Origin: an uncultured Campylobacter sp.
GTDB taxonomy: Bacteria > Campylobacterota > Campylobacteria > Campylobacterales > Campylobacteraceae
Assembly (NCBI RefSeq): GCF_937959485.1
Contig: NZ_CALGPY010000006.1
Span: 186,001 to 250,000, forward strand
Length of the DNA stretch: 64,000 nt
Direction of reading: 5' to 3'
In this document: positions 37,045-45,490 of the stretch, piece after piece
How positions within the stretch are numbered: position 1 is the stretch's first letter
Layout of the letters: the number at the start of each line of letters is the position of its first letter
Translations under genes and position numbers: made by a program
The notes under the pieces: model-generated
Database searches by the model: none
Told to the model about the DNA's origin: nothing
The model's input: the letters and a program-made list of their open reading frames with translations, nothing else

Positions 37045-37220
37045 TTAGCGCTTCAGCGAGCAGCGGTTTAAAAAGTAGCAAGCGGGGCAAAATCCCGTGA
37101 CGCCCACGACAAAGGGCACTAGTCCGACCAGCCTCCCCACCAGCTGCCAAACGCGACTCCAGCGATCATTATCGCCAGACCGATCAGCGCTCTTATTATC
37201 CTAGTTTTACTGCTTAGCAT
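37045..37220 (-). pseudogene. DUF2892 (YgaP-like) small membrane protein, frameshifted
   Basis: ATG 37220 begins MLSSKTRIIRALIGLAIMIAGVAFGSWWG and then hits TAG after 33 codons. Shifting frame at the GGTGGGGAGG run (about 37137-37146) continues LVGLVPFVVGVTGFCPACYF then LNRCSLKR and a TAA at 37045. Joined, the two halves give the typical DUF2892 pattern: basic RIIR start, two short helices and the FCPxC motif, about 58 residues. A terminator follows. One inserted or two deleted bases explain the break. It may be a decayed gene, a slipping G-run or a sequence error. Confidence 0.6.
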
Positions 37221-37711
37221 TGCGTTTTCACTTCTTTGTTTTTACCTATTAATACTTAAAATTTTTAAAGTAAGCAATGGCAGCAAACCGCCACCTGGCG
37301 TATCATCTTTGAGCCCGCCCTCCTATATACGCACCTTAGTTAAATTCGGCTTCGTTTAATTATCTTTTCTTTTGCATAAAAGTGCGATCCGACAAAATTT
37401 GTGTGCCTGAGGAGCAAAATTTATTCAAGCTCGATTTAAAATTTTGACGAACGTAAAACAAGGTGAACTCGAATACAGGCAGGCAGTAGGTAAAATTTGC
37501 GTATCGAAGGATAAAAATTTACATGTAGCTTTAAATTTGGAATTACGATAAATTTTAATCGAGCGGAATTCTATCGTTGTAGAAAGTTTGCCTAAATTTA
37601 AACTCGCCTGTGTTTTGAGCGTCTAAATTTACGCGCTGTGGCAAAGAAGCATAATGCGGACGTAATATTTGCGATCGAAGAGGCACCTGATCTCACGCCG
37701 CACCGCTAAAA
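37221..37711. other. Gene-free spacer
   Basis: No gene seen. RAATTY words recur from 37395 to 37640. Confidence 0.45.
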
Positions 37712-38200
37712 TTAGATCTCATAGCGATAAATTTTACCGAAATTTTCATCCAGAGTGTAGCTAAACTCGCCGCCTGCGTAGTAGATTATCACGCCGTCGT
37801 CAAGCCCAAAGCGCTGATAGACGCGCAGCACGACCTCGTTTTCGCTGATGCCTTGGACGTGGATAAAGATATCGCTCTTTCTGCCTGCGGTCATCGCCAT
37901 CTGGTAGAGCTGATTAAATAGCGCGTATTCCGGATCTTTCTCGGCGTCCTCTTGCGATAAAAAGCCCTCTAGCACGCCCAGCATCTCCGCGCGAAATTCC
38001 GTCCTGGCGCGCGCATAGGCGTTTTGGATATTTTCGATCTGGTTGGTATCGAGTAAATTTAAAAGCGAATGTTTGCCCACGTAAAGCGTCGCGCTCGATG
38101 TGATTTTGCCGTCCTTGTCGGTCACTAGTCGCAGAGCTTTCTCTACGCGCCACAAGGCCTCTTTTAGTTCGAGCCCGCTTTCAATTTCAATTTTCATCAT
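37712..38200 (-). CDS. Conserved-looking protein of unknown function
   Basis: 162 residues, acidic, no signal peptide or membrane helix, so cytoplasmic. Contents look like a compact alpha/beta fold: a helix KEALWRVEKALRLVTDKDG, a hydrophobic strand ATLYVGKHSLLNLLD, long helices over residues 55-110 and a C-terminal beta part EVVLRVYQRFGLDDGVIIYYAGGEFSYTLDENFGKIYRYEI. I do not recognise the family. A ribosome-binding site (AAAGGATC) precedes the ATG. Confidence 0.65.
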   Translation of the reverse strand: MMKIEIESGLELKEALWRVEKALRLVTDKDGKITSSATLYVGKHSLLNLLDTNQIENIQNAYARARTEFRAEMLGVLEGFLSQEDAEKDPEYALFNQLYQMAMTAGRKSDIFIHVQGISENEVVLRVYQRFGLDDGVIIYYAGGEFSYTLDENFGKIYRYEI

Positions 38201-38239
38201 AGATCCTTTATCAAGAATGCGGAATTTTAGCGTGAAATT

Positions 38240-38869
38240 TTAAATTTTAAAGACAAACTTCGCGATCAGATACGCCATATATAGCATCAAAACTCCCACG
38301 AGCGCGTCGATTATACGCCATGCTCTGCTGCTTGCAAAAAGCTTCGAAAGCGCCCGCGAGCCGTAGCCCAAGCCGAAAAACCACGCAAACGATACGAACA
38401 TAACTCCCGCGTAAAACCACGGCTTTTGCGGATCCGCAATCATAGCGCCGAGCGAACCCACGACCACGACAGTGTCTAAATACACGTGCGGATTTAGAAG
38501 CGTCACCGCAAGGGCTTTGGCTACGACGGGCGCCAGCGGGCTATTTGCAGAGTTTTGAATCTTGGCAAAATGCGAGCCCTTATAGGCACTAAAAAACGAG
38601 CTTAGCGCGTAGCAGAGCAGAAATATGACCCCGCCTATGCCTAAAATTTGGGTAAGAAGCGAGCCTTGCTTAAGAGCGCCGCCGATTAAAAATATCCCTA
38701 CGGCCGTAAATATGGCATCGCTTAGCGCGCAAACCATGCAAACCGCTGCGACGTGGTTTTTCGCAAGGCCTTGGGAGATGACGAAGATATTTTGCGCGCC
38801 GATCGCGACGATTAGCGAGAGCATCAGCGCGGCTCCTTGCAAGAAAATTCCGATCGGTAAGGAGTTCAA
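38240..38869 (-). CDS. LysE/ArgO-type amino-acid exporter
   Basis: About 209 residues with six hydrophobic helices. The family N-terminus LSLIVAIGAQNIFVISQGL and the second-half VTLLNPHVYLDTVVVVG (NPHVYLD motif) match LysE/ArgO exporters of basic amino acids. The frame is open to 38935, but TTG 38869 has AGAGG 7 bases upstream, gives the usual family length and lies just after the stop of the preceding gene. I therefore choose it. Lysine or arginine specificity cannot be decided. Confidence 0.8.
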   Translation of the reverse strand: MNSLPIGIFLQGAALMLSLIVAIGAQNIFVISQGLAKNHVAAVCMVCALSDAIFTAVGIFLIGGALKQGSLLTQILGIGGVIFLLCYALSSFFSAYKGSHFAKIQNSANSPLAPVVAKALAVTLLNPHVYLDTVVVVGSLGAMIADPQKPWFYAGVMFVSFAWFFGLGYGSRALSKLFASSRAWRIIDALVGVLMLYMAYLIAKFVFKI

Positions 38870-38879
38870 AGCCGCGCCT

Positions 38880-39818
38880 CTACTTATTTTTACTTTCGCA
38901 GGCAGAGCTTTGCATCGCGGCATCGGCGGCATCATAGCTAGCCGCTACCACACTTCCTGGCGCAACGTCAAGCTCATTATCACCTGCGGAAATTTTAGGA
39001 GTGGAATTCTCGGCGCCTGTGAAATTTTCGCCCGCGCTGGCGCTATTTAAGGAAGCGGCACCATTCGGCGCGGCGGAGCTTTGTTCGTTTAAATTTGAAG
39101 CGCCCTTCAAATTCTGCGCGCCGTTTGAATCAGCGGCGCCGCTAGAATTTTGCATGGCGGGATCCTGCGTAGAGCGGGAATTTTCCGCGCCTGAATTTTC
39201 ATCTAAATTTTGTGCGTCGCAGGAACTTTGCGCATCGAAATTTTGCGAAGCGGAATTCTCATCGCGGAAGTTTTTAGTTTTAAAATTTTTAGCGCTACCC
39301 GCGCTTTTTTTAGAGCCCTTGGCGCCCTTGCGAGCTTTTGAGGCGGTTTGCTCTTCCTCGGAGCTTTGCGAAAGACCCGCTTTCTCGCGCAAAATTTTAC
39401 TCAGCTCGTAGATCGAAATTTCAAATGAGCCCGGCAGTGTGGCCTCCGTGTCGCTATAAAATCGCAAAAAATTAAAGCGGTCCTGCGCCTGCGGCGCCTT
39501 TTTGAATACAAAATTTAAAAGCTCCGTTTTGTTTCTGCCTGCGACGAAGGTTTTGGTGCCTAAATTCGCGATGTCTTTATATTCGAAGCTCTCGGAATTT
39601 GCGCCGCGCACGATCGTAAAAGCATCCTCGCCGATCTGCAAATAATTTTTCGCGCCGAGTCTAAGCGCGCAAAAAAACGCGCAAAATGCCGCCACTACGG
39701 AAGCGAAAAGCGCCGCACCGCCAAAGCCAGCGTGGTAGCAATATCCGCTAGCGAGCGCCAAAATCGTCGATCCCGCCAGTGTCATCGCTACGGGCTTTTT
39801 ATTCTCTTTTACTATCAT
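38880..39818 (-). CDS. Membrane protein with long Asn/Ser/Ala-rich tail
   Basis: 312 residues. Two membrane helices (about residues 10-55), a PH-like beta region (NYLQIGEDAFTIVRGANSESFEYKDIANLG...), a basic patch KARKGAKGSKKS, then about 140 residues of low-complexity sequence full of QN, EN, NS and NF (residues 170-312). The tail contains several N-X-S/T sites (for example NFT and NST). The tail DNA is dense in GAATTY/AAATTY. Overlaps the upstream lipoprotein gene by 4 bases. The N-terminal part may be real and conserved. The tail looks lineage-specific. Confidence 0.6.
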   Translation of the reverse strand: MIVKENKKPVAMTLAGSTILALASGYCYHAGFGGAALFASVVAAFCAFFCALRLGAKNYLQIGEDAFTIVRGANSESFEYKDIANLGTKTFVAGRNKTELLNFVFKKAPQAQDRFNFLRFYSDTEATLPGSFEISIYELSKILREKAGLSQSSEEEQTASKARKGAKGSKKSAGSAKNFKTKNFRDENSASQNFDAQSSCDAQNLDENSGAENSRSTQDPAMQNSSGAADSNGAQNLKGASNLNEQSSAAPNGAASLNSASAGENFTGAENSTPKISAGDNELDVAPGSVVAASYDAADAAMQSSACESKNK

Positions 39819-40432
39819 CTTCCCTGCTTAATCATCTGTCTTATGTACTCGTAAATTTTAAAATTTAGCGCATCCATTACCGAGTCTTTGGAACCCGGGT
39901 TTTTGATGCTTTGGTAGTTGAGGTTCGTTACGTAGTCCTTCCACGCGCCCTTGTTTTTAACGCTTATGTAGAGGCTAATCTGCGAGTCGTAGAAGTAGTC
40001 TCTGTAATAATCGTCGTCGTCCCAAGGATCATAACCGAACGGCATCCCCCAGCCTACGCCCACGCCCGTATATCTGTAATATCTGCCAAATCCCATACCG
40101 AAGCTAAATCTCGGATTATCCCACGATCTGCGCGAAAAATCCGCCTTGCGGAAATAGTTGAGATTGCCGCCGATTTGGACGTTCGCCGCACTTTTATTTA
40201 CAACCTTAAATCCGTCCGCACGCAGATGTTGGATCACTACTTGGGTTAAATTTGAATCTGTCGTAGAGGTATTGGTGAAATTTACGCTTATGAGTTTATC
40301 CTGCGGAAATTCCATAATGTGAAGCGGCTCGGAAGTGCGCACAATACCGCTATTTACGGGCACGTTTTTAGAGCAACCTGTAAAAATCAAAAACGCCGAA
40401 ATGACCAAAAAAAGTGAAATTTTATTTTTCAA
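39815..40432 (-). CDS. Putative lipoprotein with Gly/Tyr/Asp-rich loop
   Basis: 205 residues. Lipobox IFTGCSK places the lipidated cysteine at residue 20. The mature domain resembles surface or outer-membrane lipoproteins of the TraT/YajG sort: ISVNFTNTSTTDSNLTQVVIQHLRADGFKVVNKSAANVQIGGNLNYF. A Gly/Tyr/Trp-rich loop follows (FGMGFGRYYRYTGVGVGWGMPFGYDPWDDDDYYRDYF region), then a C-terminal strand-helix. Ribosome-binding site AAGGATCT. Family assignment is tentative. Confidence 0.6.
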   Translation of the reverse strand: MKNKISLFLVISAFLIFTGCSKNVPVNSGIVRTSEPLHIMEFPQDKLISVNFTNTSTTDSNLTQVVIQHLRADGFKVVNKSAANVQIGGNLNYFRKADFSRRSWDNPRFSFGMGFGRYYRYTGVGVGWGMPFGYDPWDDDDYYRDYFYDSQISLYISVKNKGAWKDYVTNLNYQSIKNPGSKDSVMDALNFKIYEYIRQMIKQGR

Positions 40433-40632
40433 GACAGATCCTTTCGCTTAAGATTTCAAATCCTAAATTTGAGTGATTGTAGCATAAATTTAAAATTTTA
40501 ATGTCGGCAAGGGGCGATTTTTTGAAATAATCTAACGATCGATACGCGAGAGCGGAGATTTTCAAATAAAATTTCACGCCGAGCGACCGCTAAATTTAAA
40601 GCCGCCGCTCGGTTGAAATTTCTGTAAAAGAG

Positions 40633-40667
40633 GCGGAATTTTAAATCGTAGGCGTTTAAAATTCCAC
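40633..40667 (-). terminator. Terminator of the formate dehydrogenase operon
   Basis: Minus strand GTGGAATTTTAAA (40667-40655) and TTTAAAATTCCGC (40645-40633) pair over 13 positions with one G.U, around CGCCTACGA, followed by CTCTTTTAC. It lies 5 bases after fdhB. Confidence 0.7.
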
Positions 40668-40671
40668 AATC

Positions 40672-41229
40672 TTATAGGCTCACGCCGCGCGTAAGTACGC
40701 GCTTGCGATAAACATCCGAAACTCTGCTCGCGTCGCCCACGATTAGAGCGTTCGTGCAACAGATCGCCGCACACATCGGAACCTTGCCCTCTGCGATGCG
40801 GTTTTGACCGTATTTATGCAGTTCCTCGTGCGAAAACGTAGGCTCCGGTCCACCCGCGCACATAGTGCACTTATCCATCGCGCCTTTGATACCGAAAGCT
40901 CCGTCTCTAGGGAATTGCGGAGCACCGAACGGACACGCGTAGAGGCAGTATCCACAGCCGATACATTTATCTTTGTCGTGTAAAACGACGCCGTCGGTTC
41001 TGATATAGAAGCATTGAACCGGGCAAACCTGCGCGCAAGGCGCATCGGTGCAGTGTTGGCAAGCAATAGAGCTTGAAACCTCCTGCCCCTCTATGCCCTC
41101 GTTTAAAGTGATAACCTTGCGCCTATTGATCTGCACGGGAACCTCGTGCGCCGAGCTGCAGGCTACCTGGCAACCATAGCAAGCGATGCAACGCTCGACA
41201 TCGACGTAAAATTTTAATCTTGCCGGCAT
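40672..41229 (-). CDS. fdhB: Formate dehydrogenase iron-sulfur subunit
   Basis: 185 residues with four [4Fe-4S] cysteine groups: CIACYGCQVAC (from residue 14), CQHCTDAPCAQVCP, CIGCGYCLYACP and CTMC...CAAICC. Passes electrons from FdhA towards the membrane quinone site. It starts 9 bases after fdhA with an AAGGAGATAAA ribosome-binding site and is followed by a terminator, not by fdhC. It is a little shorter than homologues of about 200 residues. Confidence 0.93.
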   Translation of the reverse strand: MPARLKFYVDVERCIACYGCQVACSSAHEVPVQINRRKVITLNEGIEGQEVSSSIACQHCTDAPCAQVCPVQCFYIRTDGVVLHDKDKCIGCGYCLYACPFGAPQFPRDGAFGIKGAMDKCTMCAGGPEPTFSHEELHKYGQNRIAEGKVPMCAAICCTNALIVGDASRVSDVYRKRVLTRGVSL

Positions 41230-41238
41230 TTTATCTCC

Positions 41239-44160
41239 TTATGCTCTTTCTAGTCTGCAAAGACCGGCGTTAAATTCCGAAATTTGCGTATTTATGTCAA
41301 AGCCGTAGTTGGTAATCGTATTTGAGCTCTCGCCTCTGATATATGGCTTAGTGCCCTCAGGATAGCGGTCGCTTAGATCCTCGCCCTGGAAAATTCCCGC
41401 GAAGTTATACGGCATAACAATACGATCAGGCGTTACGGCGTGCGAATAGATGCACTTGACTTTGATCTTCGTGCCTTGCGGCGAATGAATCCACATCATC
41501 TCGCCATCTTTGATACCTTTATCAGCGGCAAGCTTAGGATTTACGTGCGCAAACATCTCCGGAGTAATCGCCGAAAGATACTTGCTCGTGCGCTCAATCA
41601 TGCCCGCACCGCTTAAATTTACAAGCCTTAACGAGCTTACGATAGTAGGGAAGTCCTTGCTCCAATCCTGCTTTTTCTGCTCGGAGATAAATCTCGTAAA
41701 GACGCGGAAATTTCGTTTTTGATCCGCAAAGGTCGGATATTTTTCCACCAAGTCCCATCTAGGCGAGTGGATCGGCTCGCGGTGCTTCGGAATTTGATCC
41801 GCAAACTGCCAAACCTTCGCTCTTGCTCTTGCGTTTCCGCAAGGGCAAATTCCAAACTCGCGGCATTTTTTAGCAATGATACCGCTATAATCGGTACTCC
41901 ACGTAGGCCCCATCTTGGCTTTTTCATCCTCGCTTAGCATGATGCCTAAAACCTGTTCGATATTTGCTTTTGTAATCTCCGCATGACCGCCCGAAATTTT
42001 TGATCCCGGAAGTGTAATGCTCTCGTCGGCTAGCTGCGAAACGCCGTCGTGCTCTAAGCCGAAGCGGTTTCTAAATCCCATACCGCCGTCGGCATAAGGC
42101 TTAGTTACATCGTAAAGAATCGGCGTGCCCGGGTGTTGCGTATCCCAGCAAGGCCATGGAAGCCCGTAATATTCGCCCTCGACCTCGCCACCTATGCCGC
42201 GCAGGGTATCGGGATCAAATAGATGCCAATTTTTCTGTTGTCTGCGAAATCTAGCTGCGGTACGACCGTTATTTCCAATACTTTGAGTATTGCGTGCGAT
42301 CTCATCGGTAGCGTCGTCAGGCCAAACAAAATCGTCTTTAACCTGCTTAAGCTCGCCATCAACGATGCCCATCTTCATGCCGCGAACGTATTCGTCGTAA
42401 AAGCCGAATTTTTTCGCGAATAAAAACATTACCTCTTGATCCTCTTTGCTCTCAAATAGCGGCTTAACGATCTGAGTTCTCCACTGACCACTGCGGTTTG
42501 TAGCGCTTAGATGACCTTCGCTTTCAAACTGCGTAGCTACCGGCAAAACATAAATTCCATCCGGTCTATCGTTTAGAATCGCTACTTCGTTTAAGAACGG
42601 CTCGGCGACTACCAGCATATCGATCTTACCTAATGCTTCTTGAGTCTCTCGAACGTGAGCCATAGAAGTAATTCCTGTGCCTTGCACCCAAAGAACGCGG
42701 ACATTGCCACTACTTAAAACGGGCTCGTTTTTCAAAACGCCCTGCCACCATTTAGATAGCGAAAAGCCCTTTTCGTTGCGCCAATTTATCGTATCTTGCT
42801 CGATGCTCGGATCGTAGTGAAAATACTCGGTAAAATTCGTACCAGGCACTTTTTCACCCTGCTTTTCGTGCGGCTGCTTAGTAGAGACGGCAAATCTTTT
42901 AATAAACTGCTCGTAATCTACGCCCCAGCCCTTGCAGAAGTGCTTCCAAGCGTTATCGGCTAGCCCGTAATACGCAGGTAAGCTATCGGAGAGATTGCAC
43001 ATATCGGTAGCGCCCTGAACATTATCATGGCCTCGAAGGATGTTGCAGCCGCCGCCTGGCTTGCCCATATTGCCTAGTATGAGCTGCAAAAGAGCCAAAA
43101 TTCTAGTATTTGAACTTCCGATCGAGTGCTGTGTAATGCCTAGAGCCCAGCATAAAGTAGCGGGCTTTGTGGTAGCAAACATCCTCGTAAATTCTATCAG
43201 CTCCTCTTCTTTGCAGCCGGTGACATTGGCTACCTCTTTAGGATCCCACTTCTCAGCTTCGGCTCTAATCTCCTCTACAGCGTAGGTTCTGGTTTTTATT
43301 AGCTCTTTATCTTCCCAGCCGTTTTTGAAGATTAGATGCAGCATTCCGTACACAAATGCTATATCAGTTCCCGGACGAATTCTAATATACATATCGGCCT
43401 TAGCCGCAGTTCTAGTAAAATTTGGATCGACGACGACGATTTTCGCGCCGTTTCTATCGCGAGCTTGAAGAGCATGCTTCATAGCCCCTACGGGATTTGC
43501 AACCGCAGAATTCGCACCTATGAAAAGGATCATTTTAGAATTTTTCGCCATATCGCCTACGTGATTTGTCATAGCTCCATAACCCCAAGTATTCGCCACA
43601 CCGGCGACTGTTGCGCTATGTCAAATTCTAGCTACGTGGTCGTTGCTGTTTGTACCCCAAAAGGCTGCAAATTTTCTAAAATAATATGCCTGCTCGTTGC
43701 AAAATTTAGCCGAACCCAGAAATACTACGCTATCTGGACCGTCCTCTTTGCGGACTTGAAGCATTTTATCGCCGATTTCATCAACGGCTTGCTCCCAACT
43801 TATGCGCTCCCACTTGCCACCAACCTTTTTGAGCGGATATTTAAGACGCATTTTAGATTTGGTTAGATCGATTTGATCGATTCCCTTACAGCAGTGACTG
43901 CCCTGCGAGATCGGGTGATCTACTGCCATATCTTGGCGAATCCAGGTATTGGTGCTCTCATCCACTTGAGCCTCAATACCGCAGCCTACGGAACAGATCG
44001 AACATATTGTTCGCTTCATAACGGAACCTGGAAATGGGTTTTTGATCTCTTGCTCAGTAGCGGCTCTTAGCGTATTATTTTCGCCAAACGCAGCTACGCT
44101 GCTCGCTCCTAAAGCGGCGAGTTTCAAAAACGATCTCCTTCCGATCGCATTCTCACTCAT
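41239..44160 (-). CDS. fdhA: Selenocysteine-containing formate dehydrogenase, catalytic subunit
   Basis: 973 residues when the TGA at 43621-43623 is read as Sec180. Periplasmic molybdo/tungsto-bis-PGD enzyme oxidising formate to CO2. Twin-arginine signal GRRSFLKL at residues 7-14. The [4Fe-4S] ligands are CSICSVGC (Cys53, Cys56, Cys60) and SHCCKG. The Sec context ARI-U-HSATVAGVANTWGYGAMTN matches FdnG/FdhA families (RV-U-HGPTVA). The frame is open on both sides of the UGA, and a 5-bp hairpin with GGUGU loop follows. An uncorrected caller would split this into 179- and about 786-residue pieces. It follows a small Tat protein by 10 bases and precedes fdhB. Confidence 0.95.
43593..43607 (-). promoter_or_regulatory. 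SECIS hairpin of fdhA
   Basis: Minus strand TCGCC-GGTGT-GGCGA, beginning 13 bases after the UGA. Spacing and the GU-containing apical loop match bacterial SECIS elements bound by the SelB C-terminal domain. Confidence 0.75.
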
Positions 44161-44170
44161 GAAAATTCTC

Positions 44171-44368
44171 CTAGTAAGCTACTTTATAGTATTTTTTCCA
44201 CGCTTCACTCTCCCAGTAAAGCACCTCTTTTTTCGGTGATTTGCCACGAACGGTATCGCCATAGTCCTGCTCGCTTTTCGCTAGAGCCTGAGACGCGGCA
44301 ACGCCCACGGCACCTACTGCGCCGATTTTTAGAGATTTTTTAAGAAAATCTCTGCGTTTGTTCTCCAT
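44171..44368 (-). CDS. Small Tat-signal protein of the formate dehydrogenase operon
   Basis: 65 residues. Twin-arginine signal KRRDFLKKSLKIGAVGAVGVAA then a short mature part rich in Tyr/Trp/Lys ending YWESEAWKKYYKVAY. Small proteins of this kind sit just before fdhA in Campylobacter fdh loci and are thought to be exported with, or to be a minor subunit of, the dehydrogenase. GGAAAACC precedes the ATG. A possible promoter lies about 40 bases upstream. Confidence 0.8.
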   Translation of the reverse strand: MENKRRDFLKKSLKIGAVGAVGVAASQALAKSEQDYGDTVRGKSPKKEVLYWESEAWKKYYKVAY

Positions 44369-44404
44369 GGTTTTCCTTTGTGAAGAAATCGCTTTAAATC
44401 TTTT

Positions 44405-44424
44405 ATTGTAGTAACGCCTGTTAC
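44405..44424 (-). promoter_or_regulatory. Possible fdh promoter with dyad operator
   Basis: A perfect dyad GTAAC-N4-GTTAC (44411-44424) lies immediately upstream of TACAAT (minus strand, 44410-44405), itself 37 bases before the first gene of the fdh unit. The dyad position suits a regulator acting at the -35 region. The regulator is unknown. Confidence 0.35.
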
Positions 44425-44620
44425 AGGATTTAAGTCTAATGAATTATAACGAAAAGGCAGTGAGATGGAAATTAAATTTTAAGTTACTTTTTAAATTTTA
44501 TTTAAAATTCAAAATATAAAGTTCTAACTAAAAAACTACTCGCAAAACTCGAGCTTGCAAGTTTAAAATTTAACCGAAATTCTGCTTTTGCGTTAAGATT
44601 TCCGTTAAAAATTTTATTTA

Positions 44621-45490
44621 TCAATCCAGATCAAAAATATCTTCCGGATTGGTAAATTTATTTTGATAGCCGCCTTTTTTGATCGCTTCTTTAACGACGC
44701 TGCGATCTTTCTTTTGCGGAGCGGCAAGCGCTAAAAGCGAGCGTTCTAGCGCAAAAAAGCTTCTCATTAGTGCGCCTAATGATTTGAAAAAATCCGCCCG
44801 CACATGCCCGCACAAAAGCTCGCTAAACTCATCTACAAAGCTGTTGGTGACATTCGTAAAAAGCTCTAACGCCAGCGCTTCGCCGTCTTGTGCGCCGATG
44901 AAATTTTTAGCGCATTGCGAGTTCGCGGTATTTTTACCATCCTGCGGACCTGTAAAATTTTTACTGCCATGCAAACCTGCAGAATTTTTTCCGTCTTGCG
45001 CCGTCAAGCTCGCGCTATTCGTAAAATTTTGCTCATTTGCCACGGAATTTTGTCCGTTTAAAACCGCGCTGTGTTTTGCAGCCGCGTCGCGAAGTAGAGT
45101 TGAATGCAGGTAAAAAATAAATCCCACATAATCCTCGCACTCTTTGCAAAGCTCCATATTGCGGCGAAATTTACTCTTTTTTAGCACGTCGATTACCGCG
45201 ACACGCATACGCCCATCGTCGCGCCCCTCGTCGTAGAAGCTCGCACTCATCGGCACGTTGGCGTATGAAAAATCAAAAAGCACGGAATTTTGCTCGCTTT
45301 TAAACGCTGCAAAATCGAATTTCGCCAAATTTTGAAATTCCGCCTCATCGCTAGGCACAATGGGCGAGCTGCGTAAAAACTCCAGTTGCTCCTTCCAGCG
45401 CTTAAATTTCGCATCCGTTTCATAGAAAAAAAACGGAATTGCAAAAAATTCATAGTAGTAGCTTCTTGCTTTGATTAAATTTGTATCCAT
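44621..45490 (-). CDS. TorD-like molybdoenzyme chaperone with low-complexity insertion
   Basis: 289 residues. N-terminal helices (ARSYYYEFFAIPFFFYE, KRWKEQLEFLRSSPIV) and the C-terminal ELLCGHVRADFFKSLGALMRSFFALERSLL follow the all-alpha TorD/DmsD pattern, which guards the Tat signal and cofactor loading of enzymes such as FdhA. About 60 residues (150-210) are a low-complexity insertion of QN, KN, NFT, GQDGK units, encoded by RAATTY-rich DNA. TorD proteins are normally about 200-230 residues, so the insertion explains the extra length. It overlaps the stop of the polyferredoxin gene by one base. Confidence 0.75.
   Translation of the reverse strand: MDTNLIKARSYYYEFFAIPFFFYETDAKFKRWKEQLEFLRSSPIVPSDEAEFQNLAKFDFAAFKSEQNSVLFDFSYANVPMSASFYDEGRDDGRMRVAVIDVLKKSKFRRNMELCKECEDYVGFIFYLHSTLLRDAAAKHSAVLNGQNSVANEQNFTNSASLTAQDGKNSAGLHGSKNFTGPQDGKNTANSQCAKNFIGAQDGEALALELFTNVTNSFVDEFSELLCGHVRADFFKSLGALMRSFFALERSLLALAAPQKKDRSVVKEAIKKGGYQNKFTNPEDIFDLD

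Noticed and set aside
43599..43623. Frameshift or nonsense mutation splitting fdhA
   Set aside because: The break is a single in-frame TGA in the exact catalytic Sec position of formate dehydrogenases, followed by a SECIS hairpin, with selA and selB nearby. Selenocysteine explains it fully.
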